64,000 bases of DNA, from assembly GCF_001650915.1 (NCBI RefSeq), contig NZ_LXYO01000036.1, positions 1 through 64,000 on the forward strand, read 5' to 3'. Position numbers and translations under genes: made by a program. This document shows positions 43,392 to 51,258 of the stretch, piece after piece (the stretch's first letter is position 1; every line of letters begins with the position of its first letter). The notes beneath the pieces were generated by a model. That model did no database searches. It was not told the DNA's origin and was given only the letters and a program-made list of their open reading frames with translations. The DNA comes from Marinobacter sp. EhC06 (GTDB lineage: Bacteria > Pseudomonadota > Gammaproteobacteria > Pseudomonadales > Oleiphilaceae).

Positions 43392-45731
43392 ATGAACAGT
43401 ATCTCCAGGCGTATCGCCGAGGAACTCGGTGTCCGCGAGCAACAGGTTAATGCCACCGTCGAACTGCTCGACGAGGGCGCGACCGTTCCGTTTATCGCCC
43501 GCTACCGGAAAGAGGTCACAGGCTCACTGGATGACAGCCAGCTAAGGAACCTGGAAGAACGCCTGCGCTATCTGCGGGAACTGGAAGACCGTCGTGCCAC
43601 CATCCTCAAGAGCATCGAGGAGCAGGGCAAGCTGACCGACGAGCTCAAGGCCAGCATTAACGAAGCGGATGCCAAGAACCGTCTGGAAGATCTTTACCTG
43701 CCCTACAAGCCCAAGCGCCGGACCAAGGCCCAGATTGCACGGGAAGCGGGTCTGGAGTCGCTGGCTGATGCCCTCTACGATGATCCGACTCTGGATCCCG
43801 AAACCACTGCCCAGGGCTACCTGAACAAAGAAGCCGGCGTGGAAGATACCAAGGCTGCGCTAGATGGCGCCCGGTACATACTGATGGAGCGGTTTGCCGA
43901 GGACGCCGAGCTGCTGGGCAGCCTGCGGGACTTCATCTGGCAGGAAGGCCAGCTGAAAGTCACCGTGGTGGAAGGCAAGGAGAACGAGGGGGCCAAGTTC
44001 CGGGATTATTTCGACCACGTCGAGCCCCTGAAAAAAGTGCCGTCCCACCGCGCCCTGGCCATTCTTCGGGGACGGAACGAGGGTGTTCTTGGTTACACCA
44101 TCGTGGTCGGTGATGCCGACGACGACCGTCGCGCGCCCCATCCGGCCGAGCAGCGTATTGCCGCACGCTGGAACATCCGGGACAACGGCCGCGCTGCCGA
44201 CAAATGGCTTTCGGAAGTTGTGCGCTGGACCTGGCGGGTGAAGTTGTCCACCCAGATTGAAACCGATCTTATGGCACAGGTCCGCGAAGCAGCGGAAACC
44301 GAAGCCATCAACGTCTTTGCTGCCAACCTCAAGGATCTCCTGCTGCTCGCGCCGGCTGGTCCACGTCCGACCCTGGGCCTGGATCCAGGGCTACGCACGG
44401 GGGTGAAAGTGGCTGTTATCGATGGCACTGGCCAGGTGGCCGGCCACGGTGCCATCTTCCCCCATGCGCCCCAGAACCAATGGGACCGTTCCATCGAGCA
44501 GCTGGCGGCCTGGTGTCGGGAGTACAAGATCGAACTGGTGGCCATTGGCAATGGCACCGCTTCCCGGGAAACGGAGAAGCTGGTCGGCGATCTCAGCAAG
44601 CGTTACCCCGAATTGAAGCTGGCCCGGATCGTGGTCAGTGAGTCTGGCGCTTCGGTCTACTCAGCCTCAGAGTTTGCTTCCAAGGAATTGCCAGATCTGG
44701 ATGTCACCATTCGGGGTGCGGTCTCCATTGCCCGTCGATTGCAGGATCCGCTGGCCGAGCTGGTGAAAATCGAGCCGAAATCGATCGGGGTGGGGCAGTA
44801 CCAGCACGATGTCTCCCAGGTTCAACTGTCCCGCAGTCTGGATGCCGTAGTGGAAGACTGCGTAAACGGCGTGGGTGTGGATCTGAACACGGCGTCAGCG
44901 CCACTGCTGGCAAGGGTCTCGGGCCTGAACCAGACCATCGCCCAGAACATCATTGAGTTCCGCAACCAGAACGGCATGTTCCGCAACCGCAAGCAGCTGC
45001 TCAAGGTCACCCGTCTCGGGGACCGCACGTTCGAGCAGGCGGCGGGTTTTCTGCGTATTGCCGGCGGTGAGAACCCCCTGGACCGGTCCTCCGTGCACCC
45101 TGAAGCCTATGGCGTGGTCGAGGCCATCGCCCGGAAAAATAATCGCGAAGTGGGCGATATCATCGGCGACTCCTCGTTCCTGCGTGGTCTGAATCCCCAG
45201 GATTACGTAACAGAACAGTTCGGTTTGCCGACTATCAAGGACATCATCTCGGAACTGGAGAAACCGGGGCGGGATCCGCGACCGGAATTCAGGTTCGCAA
45301 GTTTTGAGGAAGGGGTCGAAACCCTGAGCGATCTCAAACCCGGCATGGTGCTGGAAGGCTCGGTGACCAACGTGACCAACTTTGGCGCGTTTGTGGATAT
45401 TGGTGTGCATCAGGATGGCCTGGTGCACATTTCCGCGCTGTCCCACACCTTCGTCAAGGATCCCCGGGAAGTGGTCAAGGCCGGGGATATCGTCAAGGTC
45501 AAGGTGATGGACGTGGATATCCCGCGCAAGCGAATTGCCCTGACCATGCGTATGGACGATCAGCCTGGCGAGAAAAACGAAGGCAAGCCAATGGCTGCCA
45601 ACCGCGCCGGGGCCAGCCGCAAGGGCGGTAACCGGAACGCCGGCAGTGGCGCTTCCGGTCAGAAATCCCCGCAGGGCGCCATGGCTGGCGCGCTGGCCCA
45701 GGCATTGGCCTCGGCGCGCAAGGACAGCTGA
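43392..45731 (+). CDS. tex: Tex, S1-domain transcription accessory protein
   Basis: A 779-residue protein: Tex N-terminal helical region (about 1-190), a YqgF-like RNase H fold (about 330-430, Gly-Leu-Asp-Pro-Gly-Leu-Arg-Thr-Gly), two helix-hairpin-helix motifs (about 490-560) and an S1 RNA-binding domain (about 645-715). A basic, low-complexity tail (about 730-779) is typical of this family. Tex binds nucleic acid and affects transcription and stress tolerance. ATG 43392 follows AGAGG. Confidence 0.95.
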   Translation: MNSISRRIAEELGVREQQVNATVELLDEGATVPFIARYRKEVTGSLDDSQLRNLEERLRYLRELEDRRATILKSIEEQGKLTDELKASINEADAKNRLEDLYLPYKPKRRTKAQIAREAGLESLADALYDDPTLDPETTAQGYLNKEAGVEDTKAALDGARYILMERFAEDAELLGSLRDFIWQEGQLKVTVVEGKENEGAKFRDYFDHVEPLKKVPSHRALAILRGRNEGVLGYTIVVGDADDDRRAPHPAEQRIAARWNIRDNGRAADKWLSEVVRWTWRVKLSTQIETDLMAQVREAAETEAINVFAANLKDLLLLAPAGPRPTLGLDPGLRTGVKVAVIDGTGQVAGHGAIFPHAPQNQWDRSIEQLAAWCREYKIELVAIGNGTASRETEKLVGDLSKRYPELKLARIVVSESGASVYSASEFASKELPDLDVTIRGAVSIARRLQDPLAELVKIEPKSIGVGQYQHDVSQVQLSRSLDAVVEDCVNGVGVDLNTASAPLLARVSGLNQTIAQNIIEFRNQNGMFRNRKQLLKVTRLGDRTFEQAAGFLRIAGGENPLDRSSVHPEAYGVVEAIARKNNREVGDIIGDSSFLRGLNPQDYVTEQFGLPTIKDIISELEKPGRDPRPEFRFASFEEGVETLSDLKPGMVLEGSVTNVTNFGAFVDIGVHQDGLVHISALSHTFVKDPREVVKAGDIVKVKVMDVDIPRKRIALTMRMDDQPGEKNEGKPMAANRAGASRKGGNRNAGSGASGQKSPQGAMAGALAQALASARKDS

Positions 45732-45797
45732 CGGGCATACAATCTTTTCATCGGCCGGTTGTGCAAAAGAGCAAACCGGCCGCAGCAGGAGTCGACC

Positions 45798-47351
45798 ATG
45801 GCTGAATCCCGCCATTCCGTATTTCGTCAGTTCGCCGCCAGCGACTGGGATGGTTTCCTCAAGGGTGTCGAAAAAGAAGGGCTGCGGGTGGATCGCAACG
45901 GCTTCATTGCCCAGACCCCGCATCCCGAAGCCCTGGGTTCGGCACTGACCCACCCGAGGATCACCACGGACTATTCGGAGGCCTTGCTGGAGCTGATCAC
46001 ACCGGTGTTCAACAGCACCGGGGGCATGCTGAAATCCCTGCGGGATATCCACACCTACGTGCAGCAGAACCTTGGCGACGAGGTCTTCTGGGCGGCGAGC
46101 ATGCCCTGTGAACTGGATGGCGATCCGAGCATCCCCATTGCCGAATACGGCAGCTCAAACATTGGCCAGCTCAAGCACGTTTACCGGCAGGGTCTGGCGG
46201 TGCGTTACGGGCGTATGATGCAGAGCATCGCTGGCGCCCACTACAACCTGTCGCTACCCGATAGCTTCTGGCAGAAGTGGCAGGAATTGCTCGGAAATGA
46301 GCAAAGCCTGAAAGACTTCAAATCGGACCAGTATTTCTGGCTGATTCGGAATTTCCGTCGCCGTAGCTGGCTGCTGATGTTGCTGTTCGGCGCCTCGCCG
46401 GCGCTGGATGCCAGCTTCGTTGCCGATGTCAGCCACGACCTCAACCAGTTTGACGAACGCACCTGGTACGGTGAGCACGCCACCTCCCTGCGGATGGGGG
46501 ATCTGGGTTACCACAACAATGCCCAGGCCTCCCTGAATATCTGTTTCAATGAGCTCAGCACCTACACCCAGACTCTGGATCGGGCTATCCACACAACCTG
46601 GCCGGCCTATGAGGAAATCGGCACCCGCCGGGGCGACCAGTTCATCCAGATCAATACCAGCGTCCTGCAGATCGAAAACGAGTATTACAGCGCCGTGCGC
46701 CCCAAACGCACCACGCAGCGGGAAGAAAAGCCCATCCAGGCGCTTGAGGCCCGGGGTGTGGAATACATCGAGGTGCGGTGTCTGGATCTTGATCCCTTCT
46801 CACCGGTGGGCGTGAATGAGGCTCAGATCGATTTCCTGGACCTGTTCCTTCTGGATTGCCTGCTATCGGACTCGCCCCGTATTGGCGATGAAGAGTGCGA
46901 GCGTCTCGATGACAACTACAAGGATGTGGTGTCCAACGGGCGTTACCGTGAGTTGAAGCTATGCCGTGCCGGGGAGCGCACTCCGGTTTCAGAGGCCGCA
47001 ACCGATATCCTGGCGCAACTGGAACCGCTCGCCGAGTTGCTCGATAGCTGGCGGGGGGATGACACCTACCGTCGCGCCCTGGCTGCCCAGCGCGAGACCT
47101 TGAATGGTGAGTGGACGGTTCCGTCTGCCCGGGTTCTGGACGCCATGCGCTCCTCAGGCCTGGGGCATCGGGAGTGGGGCATGGAAATGGCGCAGCAGCA
47201 CCAGCAAACCCTCAGGCAGGAAGGCCTCGATGCCAGTGTGCGCCAGGCGTTTAATGCCATGACGGCAGATTCCCTGGCCGAGCAGGCGCAGATGGAGCGT
47301 GCCGATACCCTGCCGTTCAGCGAGTTTTTGGAACAGTATCTGCGCTCCTGA
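45798..47351 (+). CDS. gshA: glutamate-cysteine ligase
   Basis: 517 residues from ATG 45798 behind AGGAG; an in-frame start at 45759 lacks such a site. It matches the proteobacterial GshA type: Gly-Val-Glu-Lys-Glu-Gly-Leu-Arg near the N terminus, Thr-Asp-Tyr-Ser-Glu-Ala-Leu-Leu-Glu, then Tyr-Ile-Glu-Val-Arg-Cys-Leu-Asp-Leu-Asp-Pro. It forms gamma-glutamylcysteine, the first and limiting step of glutathione synthesis. Confidence 0.95.
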   Translation: MAESRHSVFRQFAASDWDGFLKGVEKEGLRVDRNGFIAQTPHPEALGSALTHPRITTDYSEALLELITPVFNSTGGMLKSLRDIHTYVQQNLGDEVFWAASMPCELDGDPSIPIAEYGSSNIGQLKHVYRQGLAVRYGRMMQSIAGAHYNLSLPDSFWQKWQELLGNEQSLKDFKSDQYFWLIRNFRRRSWLLMLLFGASPALDASFVADVSHDLNQFDERTWYGEHATSLRMGDLGYHNNAQASLNICFNELSTYTQTLDRAIHTTWPAYEEIGTRRGDQFIQINTSVLQIENEYYSAVRPKRTTQREEKPIQALEARGVEYIEVRCLDLDPFSPVGVNEAQIDFLDLFLLDCLLSDSPRIGDEECERLDDNYKDVVSNGRYRELKLCRAGERTPVSEAATDILAQLEPLAELLDSWRGDDTYRRALAAQRETLNGEWTVPSARVLDAMRSSGLGHREWGMEMAQQHQQTLRQEGLDASVRQAFNAMTADSLAEQAQMERADTLPFSEFLEQYLRS

Positions 47352-47472
47352 ACGGTAAGTTGGGCCACTGTCGCAGAAGTCTGCGGACCTGACGCACAGA
47401 AACCGAACAAAGATTTGTCTCCCTCCGGTCCGGCTGTTAATTTTTGTAACATCAGGATCGGGAGAGACGGCG

Positions 47473-47688
47473 ATGGCAAGGGATATCAAACTCGGCTGGG
47501 ATGTGGAAGCGCTCAACAAGGCTTACCGTCAGGGCTACATGGCTGCCAACATGGGTATGGACAAAGCCCGCTGCCCCTATCGGGGTGAGGTTGTCATTGC
47601 TGCCTGGGAAGCCGGTTGGGACGATGCCGATCAGGTAGCCCGGGATGACCGGGACCAGGCAGACGATCTGTTCTCACGGATCGCCTGA
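47473..47688 (+). CDS. rmf: ribosome modulation factor
   Basis: A 71-residue basic/acidic protein with the Rmf pattern Ala-Tyr-x-Gln-Gly-Tyr-x-Ala, Cys-Pro-Tyr and Trp-x-x-Gly-Trp-x-Asp. Rmf dimerises 70S ribosomes into hibernating 100S particles in stationary phase. A GGGAGAG site precedes ATG 47473. E. coli Rmf is 55 residues; here the C-terminal tail is longer and acidic. Confidence 0.92.
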   Translation: MARDIKLGWDVEALNKAYRQGYMAANMGMDKARCPYRGEVVIAAWEAGWDDADQVARDDRDQADDLFSRIA

Positions 47689-47708
47689 TTCCTTGGTCGG
47701 GTCCAGCC

Positions 47709-48158
47709 TTATTTCTGCACCACGAATTCTGTAAACAATACACCGGCGATGCTCTCGCCGGTCTGCTGCTCCTCCAGAACCGCATTTATTCGCTGTTTGG
47801 CTTCCTCTCGCAACGCCTCCTGCCCTTCCATTGAGGTGAGGCGTTCTGTGTCAGTCTGCTCGCCAAACAGCATCACCAGTTCGTGTCTCAGGCGAGGCAT
47901 GTGGGCTTCCAGCGCTGGCCGGGTGCTTGTATTCCGGGCCCGCAGTGTCACGGCGGCCTTCAGGTAGGTCGGCTTGTTGCCAGGCGTGCCCACGTGAGTC
48001 ACAAAAGGCGGATCCATACTGATGTAATCGGTAACGCCGCTTTCTTCCTCAGCCACTTCCTCTTCGGTATTTTCCTCATCCTGGGAAACGGCGGGTAAGG
48101 GCATCATTGCAAACAACAGAAACAGAAGCGTCAGAACGGATTTTGGCTGGCGTGTCAT
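47709..48158 (-). CDS. FliL-like exported protein
   Basis: A 149-residue protein with a signal peptide or N-terminal anchor (about 1-25), an acidic linker (about 26-42) and a FliL-like domain (about 45-149: Pro-Pro-Phe-Val, Leu-Lys-Ala-Ala-Val-Thr-Leu, His-x-Pro-Arg-Leu-Arg-His-Glu and a closing Val-Leu-Phe-Thr-Glu-Phe-Val-Val-Gln). FliL supports the flagellar stator, but no flagellar gene is nearby, so the role of this copy is uncertain. Confidence 0.75.
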   Translation of the reverse strand: MTRQPKSVLTLLFLLFAMMPLPAVSQDEENTEEEVAEEESGVTDYISMDPPFVTHVGTPGNKPTYLKAAVTLRARNTSTRPALEAHMPRLRHELVMLFGEQTDTERLTSMEGQEALREEAKQRINAVLEEQQTGESIAGVLFTEFVVQK

Positions 48159-48251
48159 AGGCTTGAAGTTGATCGTGGTTTAGGGTTAAGTGACGAGAAT
48201 AGCAGGCCCAGTGGCCGCTTGCAGTTTCAATTCACGATTCGAGGTGTTCTT

Positions 48252-48758
48252 TTGACCAGCAGATGGGTTTTCGGGCTTATTTTCCTTGTATGTGCCGCGC
48301 TTCTGGGTGTGGCGTTTTATATGGAGCATGTGATGGGGCTGGAGCCCTGCCCGCTTTGCTGGTTACAGCGGTTCGGCTTTATGGGGGCCGGTCTGGTGAG
48401 TTTCCTGGCCTTCCTCCAGGGTCCCACCGGATTCGGCGCTCGGATCTACGGTTTCCTGCTGGTGTTGACCGCCGGAGCCGGTCTGGGCGTCGCCGGACGG
48501 CAGTTGTGGCTGCAGAGTCTGCCGGCAGACCAGGTGCCAGCGTGTGGGCCCTCAGTTGATTACATGCTTGATGTCCTGCCCTGGTTTGAAGTCTTGTCTA
48601 CTGCGCTGCAGGGTACGGGGGACTGTGCCGAAGTGGTCTGGCGGTTCCTGGGTTTGAGCATCCCTGGCTGGACTGCCGTGTTTTTCTCTCTGCTGGTTAT
48701 TACCGGTCTGGTTCTGATGTTTCGCCGGCAAAAACCCCGGGAGTGGATTCGGAGCTGA
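48252..48758 (+). CDS. dsbB: disulfide bond formation protein B
   Basis: 168 residues if read from TTG 48252, which follows GAGGTG; an earlier TTG (48219) gives eleven more residues. Four membrane helices. Both redox pairs are present: Cys33-x2-Cys36 (Cys-Pro-Leu-Cys) and Cys98/Cys125 in the second periplasmic loop. DsbB re-oxidises DsbA and passes electrons to quinone. Confidence 0.9.
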   Translation: MTSRWVFGLIFLVCAALLGVAFYMEHVMGLEPCPLCWLQRFGFMGAGLVSFLAFLQGPTGFGARIYGFLLVLTAGAGLGVAGRQLWLQSLPADQVPACGPSVDYMLDVLPWFEVLSTALQGTGDCAEVVWRFLGLSIPGWTAVFFSLLVITGLVLMFRRQKPREWIRS

Positions 48759-48858
48759 AACGGTTGCGGGGGACAGCAGCCATGGGGTAACTTGATCCAA
48801 ACCTAATAAAAATCAAAACCGAAACAGAAGTACCGAAGACAAGCGGAGAACAGGCGTC

Positions 48859-49338
48859 ATGTTGGAAAATTGCCGAAATGCCAGGGAGCGCTGGGGTGGC
48901 GTCAGCGAACTGATTGATCGCTGGCTCAAGGAGCGTCAGGAGCTGCTGGTGCATTACTGCGACCTGTCCGGGGAGAATGACTTCTCGCAGACGGAAGCGC
49001 TGAGAGAAAAGTTCGTGCGCCTGTGTGAGGTGCTGGTGGATTACGTATCTACCGGCCATTTTGAGATTTATGAGCAACTGGTTCGCGAAGCCAGGGAATT
49101 CAACGATGGCGGCCTCGAATTGGCGGCCAAGGTTTACCCCCGGATTGAGCAGACCACTGAGGTCGCCCTTAACTTCAATGACCGTCTGGATGGCCGGGAA
49201 TTGTCGGAAGAGGATGTCAAAGAGCTGTTCGGTGAGTTGTCGAAGCTGGGTGAAACCCTGGAGACCCGGTTCGAGATGGAGGATTTCCTCATCGAGCACC
49301 TTCACAATGCCCATGCCGGCAAAGTGGCCTCTGCCTGA
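48859..49338 (+). CDS. algQ: Rsd/AlgQ family anti-sigma-70 regulator
   Basis: A 159-residue helical protein matching Rsd/AlgQ from the start (Cys-x2-Ala-x-Glu-Arg-Trp-Gly-Gly-Val-Ser-Glu-Leu-Ile-Asp-x-Trp-Leu). Members bind region 4 of the primary sigma factor and favour alternative-sigma transcription; in Pseudomonas AlgQ also affects alginate genes. It follows dsbB by 100 bases and ends at a strong terminator. Confidence 0.92.
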   Translation: MLENCRNARERWGGVSELIDRWLKERQELLVHYCDLSGENDFSQTEALREKFVRLCEVLVDYVSTGHFEIYEQLVREAREFNDGGLELAAKVYPRIEQTTEVALNFNDRLDGRELSEEDVKELFGELSKLGETLETRFEMEDFLIEHLHNAHAGKVASA

Positions 49339-49353
49339 GAATACGCCTGAATC

Positions 49354-49393
49354 AAAAAAGCCCCAGCCGGTAACGCCGGGCTGGGGCTTTTTT
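49354..49393. terminator. bidirectional terminator between algQ and FKBP gene
   Basis: A GC-rich stem (AGCCCCAGCC-GG paired with CCGGGCTGGGGCT, one bulge) is flanked by AAAAAA on the left and TTTTTT on the right. It serves both convergent genes. Confidence 0.92.
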
Positions 49394-49430
49394 ATGGCTG
49401 CGCCAGAACTGGCCGCCGCCTGCCTGGAGC

Positions 49431-50147
49431 TTAGTCTCCAGAGCCGGGATTGATCTCGAGCAGCTCGACATCAAACACGAGAGTCTCGTTCGGTCCGATT
49501 GCCCGGTTACCACCCGGGCCGTAAGCCAGGTCGGAAGGAATGTAGAGCTTGTAGCGGGCACCTTCACTCATCAACTGAAGGCCTTCGGTCCAGCCGGGAA
49601 TCACCTGGTTAAGGGCGAAGGTTACCGGCTCGCCGCGCTCGCGGGAGCTGTCGAACACCTCACCGGACAGCAGTTCACCAGTGTAGTGCACCTGAACCGT
49701 GTCGGTTGCTGCCGGCTTTTCGCCGTCACCCTGCTCAAGCACTTCATACTGAAGGCCTGAGTCGGTGGTTTCCACACCTTCACGCTCGGCATTCTCTGCC
49801 AGGAAGGCCTCTCCGGCATCCAGATTCTTCTGGGCCAGCTCTTCCATCTGCTTGCCCTGCTCCTCCTGCAGCTGCTGCTGGTAGGTCATCAGGGCCTGCT
49901 GGATTTCCTCGCGGCTCATGCGCTTGGCTTCATCATCGCCAGCGTGGCCGTGCTGGATGCCCTGGAGGAACTGATCCATCTGCAGGTTCGGCAGGTCGTT
50001 ACCCATGCGCTCACCCAATACCAGGCCCATTCCATAACTGACCTTCTGGTCGGTGGATTCCAGTTTCGGTTGTTCCGGGGCTTCGGGCGGAGTGGAACAG
50101 CCGGCAACAAGTCCGGTCACTGCCAGTGCAAGGAGCGTTTTCTTCAT
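49431..50147 (-). CDS. fkpA: FKBP-type peptidyl-prolyl isomerase lipoprotein
   Basis: A 238-residue protein with a lipoprotein signal (Leu-Val-Ala-Gly-Cys, Cys17), a helical FKBP_N dimerisation domain (about 30-125) and a C-terminal FKBP domain (about 130-235: Val-His-Tyr-Thr-Gly, Phe-Asp-Ser-Ser, Val-Ile-Pro-Gly-Trp-Thr-Glu-Gly, Ile-Pro-x-x-Leu-Ala-Tyr-Gly). It is a periplasmic folding catalyst, probably membrane-anchored. It could equally be named as a Mip/FklB-type protein. AAGGAT precedes the start. Confidence 0.88.
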   Translation of the reverse strand: MKKTLLALAVTGLVAGCSTPPEAPEQPKLESTDQKVSYGMGLVLGERMGNDLPNLQMDQFLQGIQHGHAGDDEAKRMSREEIQQALMTYQQQLQEEQGKQMEELAQKNLDAGEAFLAENAEREGVETTDSGLQYEVLEQGDGEKPAATDTVQVHYTGELLSGEVFDSSRERGEPVTFALNQVIPGWTEGLQLMSEGARYKLYIPSDLAYGPGGNRAIGPNETLVFDVELLEINPGSGD

Positions 50148-50271
50148 TGCATTATCCTTTAACGTCGGTGCTCGGGGCAGGGCCCCGCGTTGTGTTTGTC
50201 AGAACGCAGAAGGTAACGGGTTCCGGCGTCAGATGCCACTGAACATGTGTTAAGAAAGCGGACGTGTCAGC

Positions 50272-50658
50272 TCAGCTGCCGTTGGTACCGGCGGCGGATG
50301 GTCCCAGAGAAAAAGGGGCGTTATAGGGGGATCGCCAATCTGTTTCCGGTTCCTGGGGCTGGAGGCGCGGAAAGGCCTTGTCCCGCCGTTCGATGGCGAG
50401 GGTGTTCCAGCGGCCCTGTTCCGGCGGCTGGTCAGCATAGTGCCAGTTGCCGTCGGTATCCTGCCACTTGAACACGATCTCGGGGCCCTCGGTGGGAATC
50501 GGTGAGGGCACCAGGCCTTCGAAGGCGGGAATTTCCGGCTGTTCCTCTTCTGCCACTGGCTCGGATACCTGCTCCGGATCGTTCAGGCCGAAGAAGATGA
50601 GCAATAACAGCAATCCGAGAGCCGGAAATGAGAGCCGTATTAGCCATTTCATCATCAT
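50272..50658 (-). CDS. DUF4124-like membrane-anchored protein
   Basis: A 128-residue protein with one N-terminal membrane helix (about 7-25), a Pro/Glu-rich linker (about 27-58) and a short domain Phe-Lys-Trp-Gln-Asp-x-Asp-Gly-Asn-Trp-His-Tyr-Ala-Asp-Gln-Pro, the signature of DUF4124. The function of this periplasmic domain is unknown. The start overlaps the stop of the TIGR02444-like gene (ATGA), so the two are coupled. Confidence 0.75.
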   Translation of the reverse strand: MMMKWLIRLSFPALGLLLLLIFFGLNDPEQVSEPVAEEEQPEIPAFEGLVPSPIPTEGPEIVFKWQDTDGNWHYADQPPEQGRWNTLAIERRDKAFPRLQPQEPETDWRSPYNAPFSLGPSAAGTNGS

Positions 50659-51212
50659 GGCTGGTGGTCTCCCTTGGGAAAGTGGGCCAGGGTTTCGGCC
50701 AGTGTATTCAGCAGGGGCCTGGCACTGTCATCAACGAATGATGTCGGTGCGGCCGCAACCAGATTGGTGATGATCAGTGCGTCGCGTCCCTGCATGTCAG
50801 CGTGTTCCGGGTTGTTGGTCATTAGCGTTCGCCAGCTCAGGGCCAGTTCGATCTGTTCGGCTTCAAGCTCCAGGCCAGCGATGCCGGTACGGAGCTTTTG
50901 ACAGTTGTCGGCATTGCCGGGCAGCGATTTTCTCGCACTGCGCAGCGCGACGGTTACACGGTTGCGCCACTCTGTTACCGTAGCGTCCTCGACCCCGGCG
51001 AAGATCCTGCCGGAGAATGCTAGCCAGGCCGCACTGAGAATCCGCGTCACGCTCCAGCCCTGATTCTGAAGCGCCAGACAGCTGTTCTGAACGTCCGGAT
51101 ATTTCCAGAACGCCAATGCAAAACGCCAGAGTGGGTTCTCCGGTTCCAGATCTGCCGGCAATTCCAGCGGCGGTGTCGAGAAATCCGGGATGGTAGCCGA
51201 GCCGACCGACAT
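50655..51212 (-). CDS. TIGR02444-like protein
   Basis: 185 residues from Met at 51212, after a GGAAGG site about ten bases upstream; longer frames to 51260 or 51320 would overlap the divergent ABC-F gene and lack a site. The sequence Phe-Trp-Lys-Tyr-Pro-Asp-Val-Gln, then Cys-Leu-x-Leu-Gln-x-Gln-Gly followed by Leu-x3-Trp-Leu-Ala, fits the TIGR02444 family of uncharacterised cytoplasmic proteins, which in many gammaproteobacteria sits beside yheS. Confidence 0.75.
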   Translation of the reverse strand: MSVGSATIPDFSTPPLELPADLEPENPLWRFALAFWKYPDVQNSCLALQNQGWSVTRILSAAWLAFSGRIFAGVEDATVTEWRNRVTVALRSARKSLPGNADNCQKLRTGIAGLELEAEQIELALSWRTLMTNNPEHADMQGRDALIITNLVAAAPTSFVDDSARPLLNTLAETLAHFPKGDHQP

Positions 51213-51258
51213 AGGCGCTGTGCCTTCCCTGAACACTTTACGTTGATAAAATGAAAAC

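Noticed and set aside
44895..46052. 385-codon minus-strand frame across tex and gshA
   Set aside because: It spans two well-supported plus-strand genes and has no ribosome-binding site or family content.
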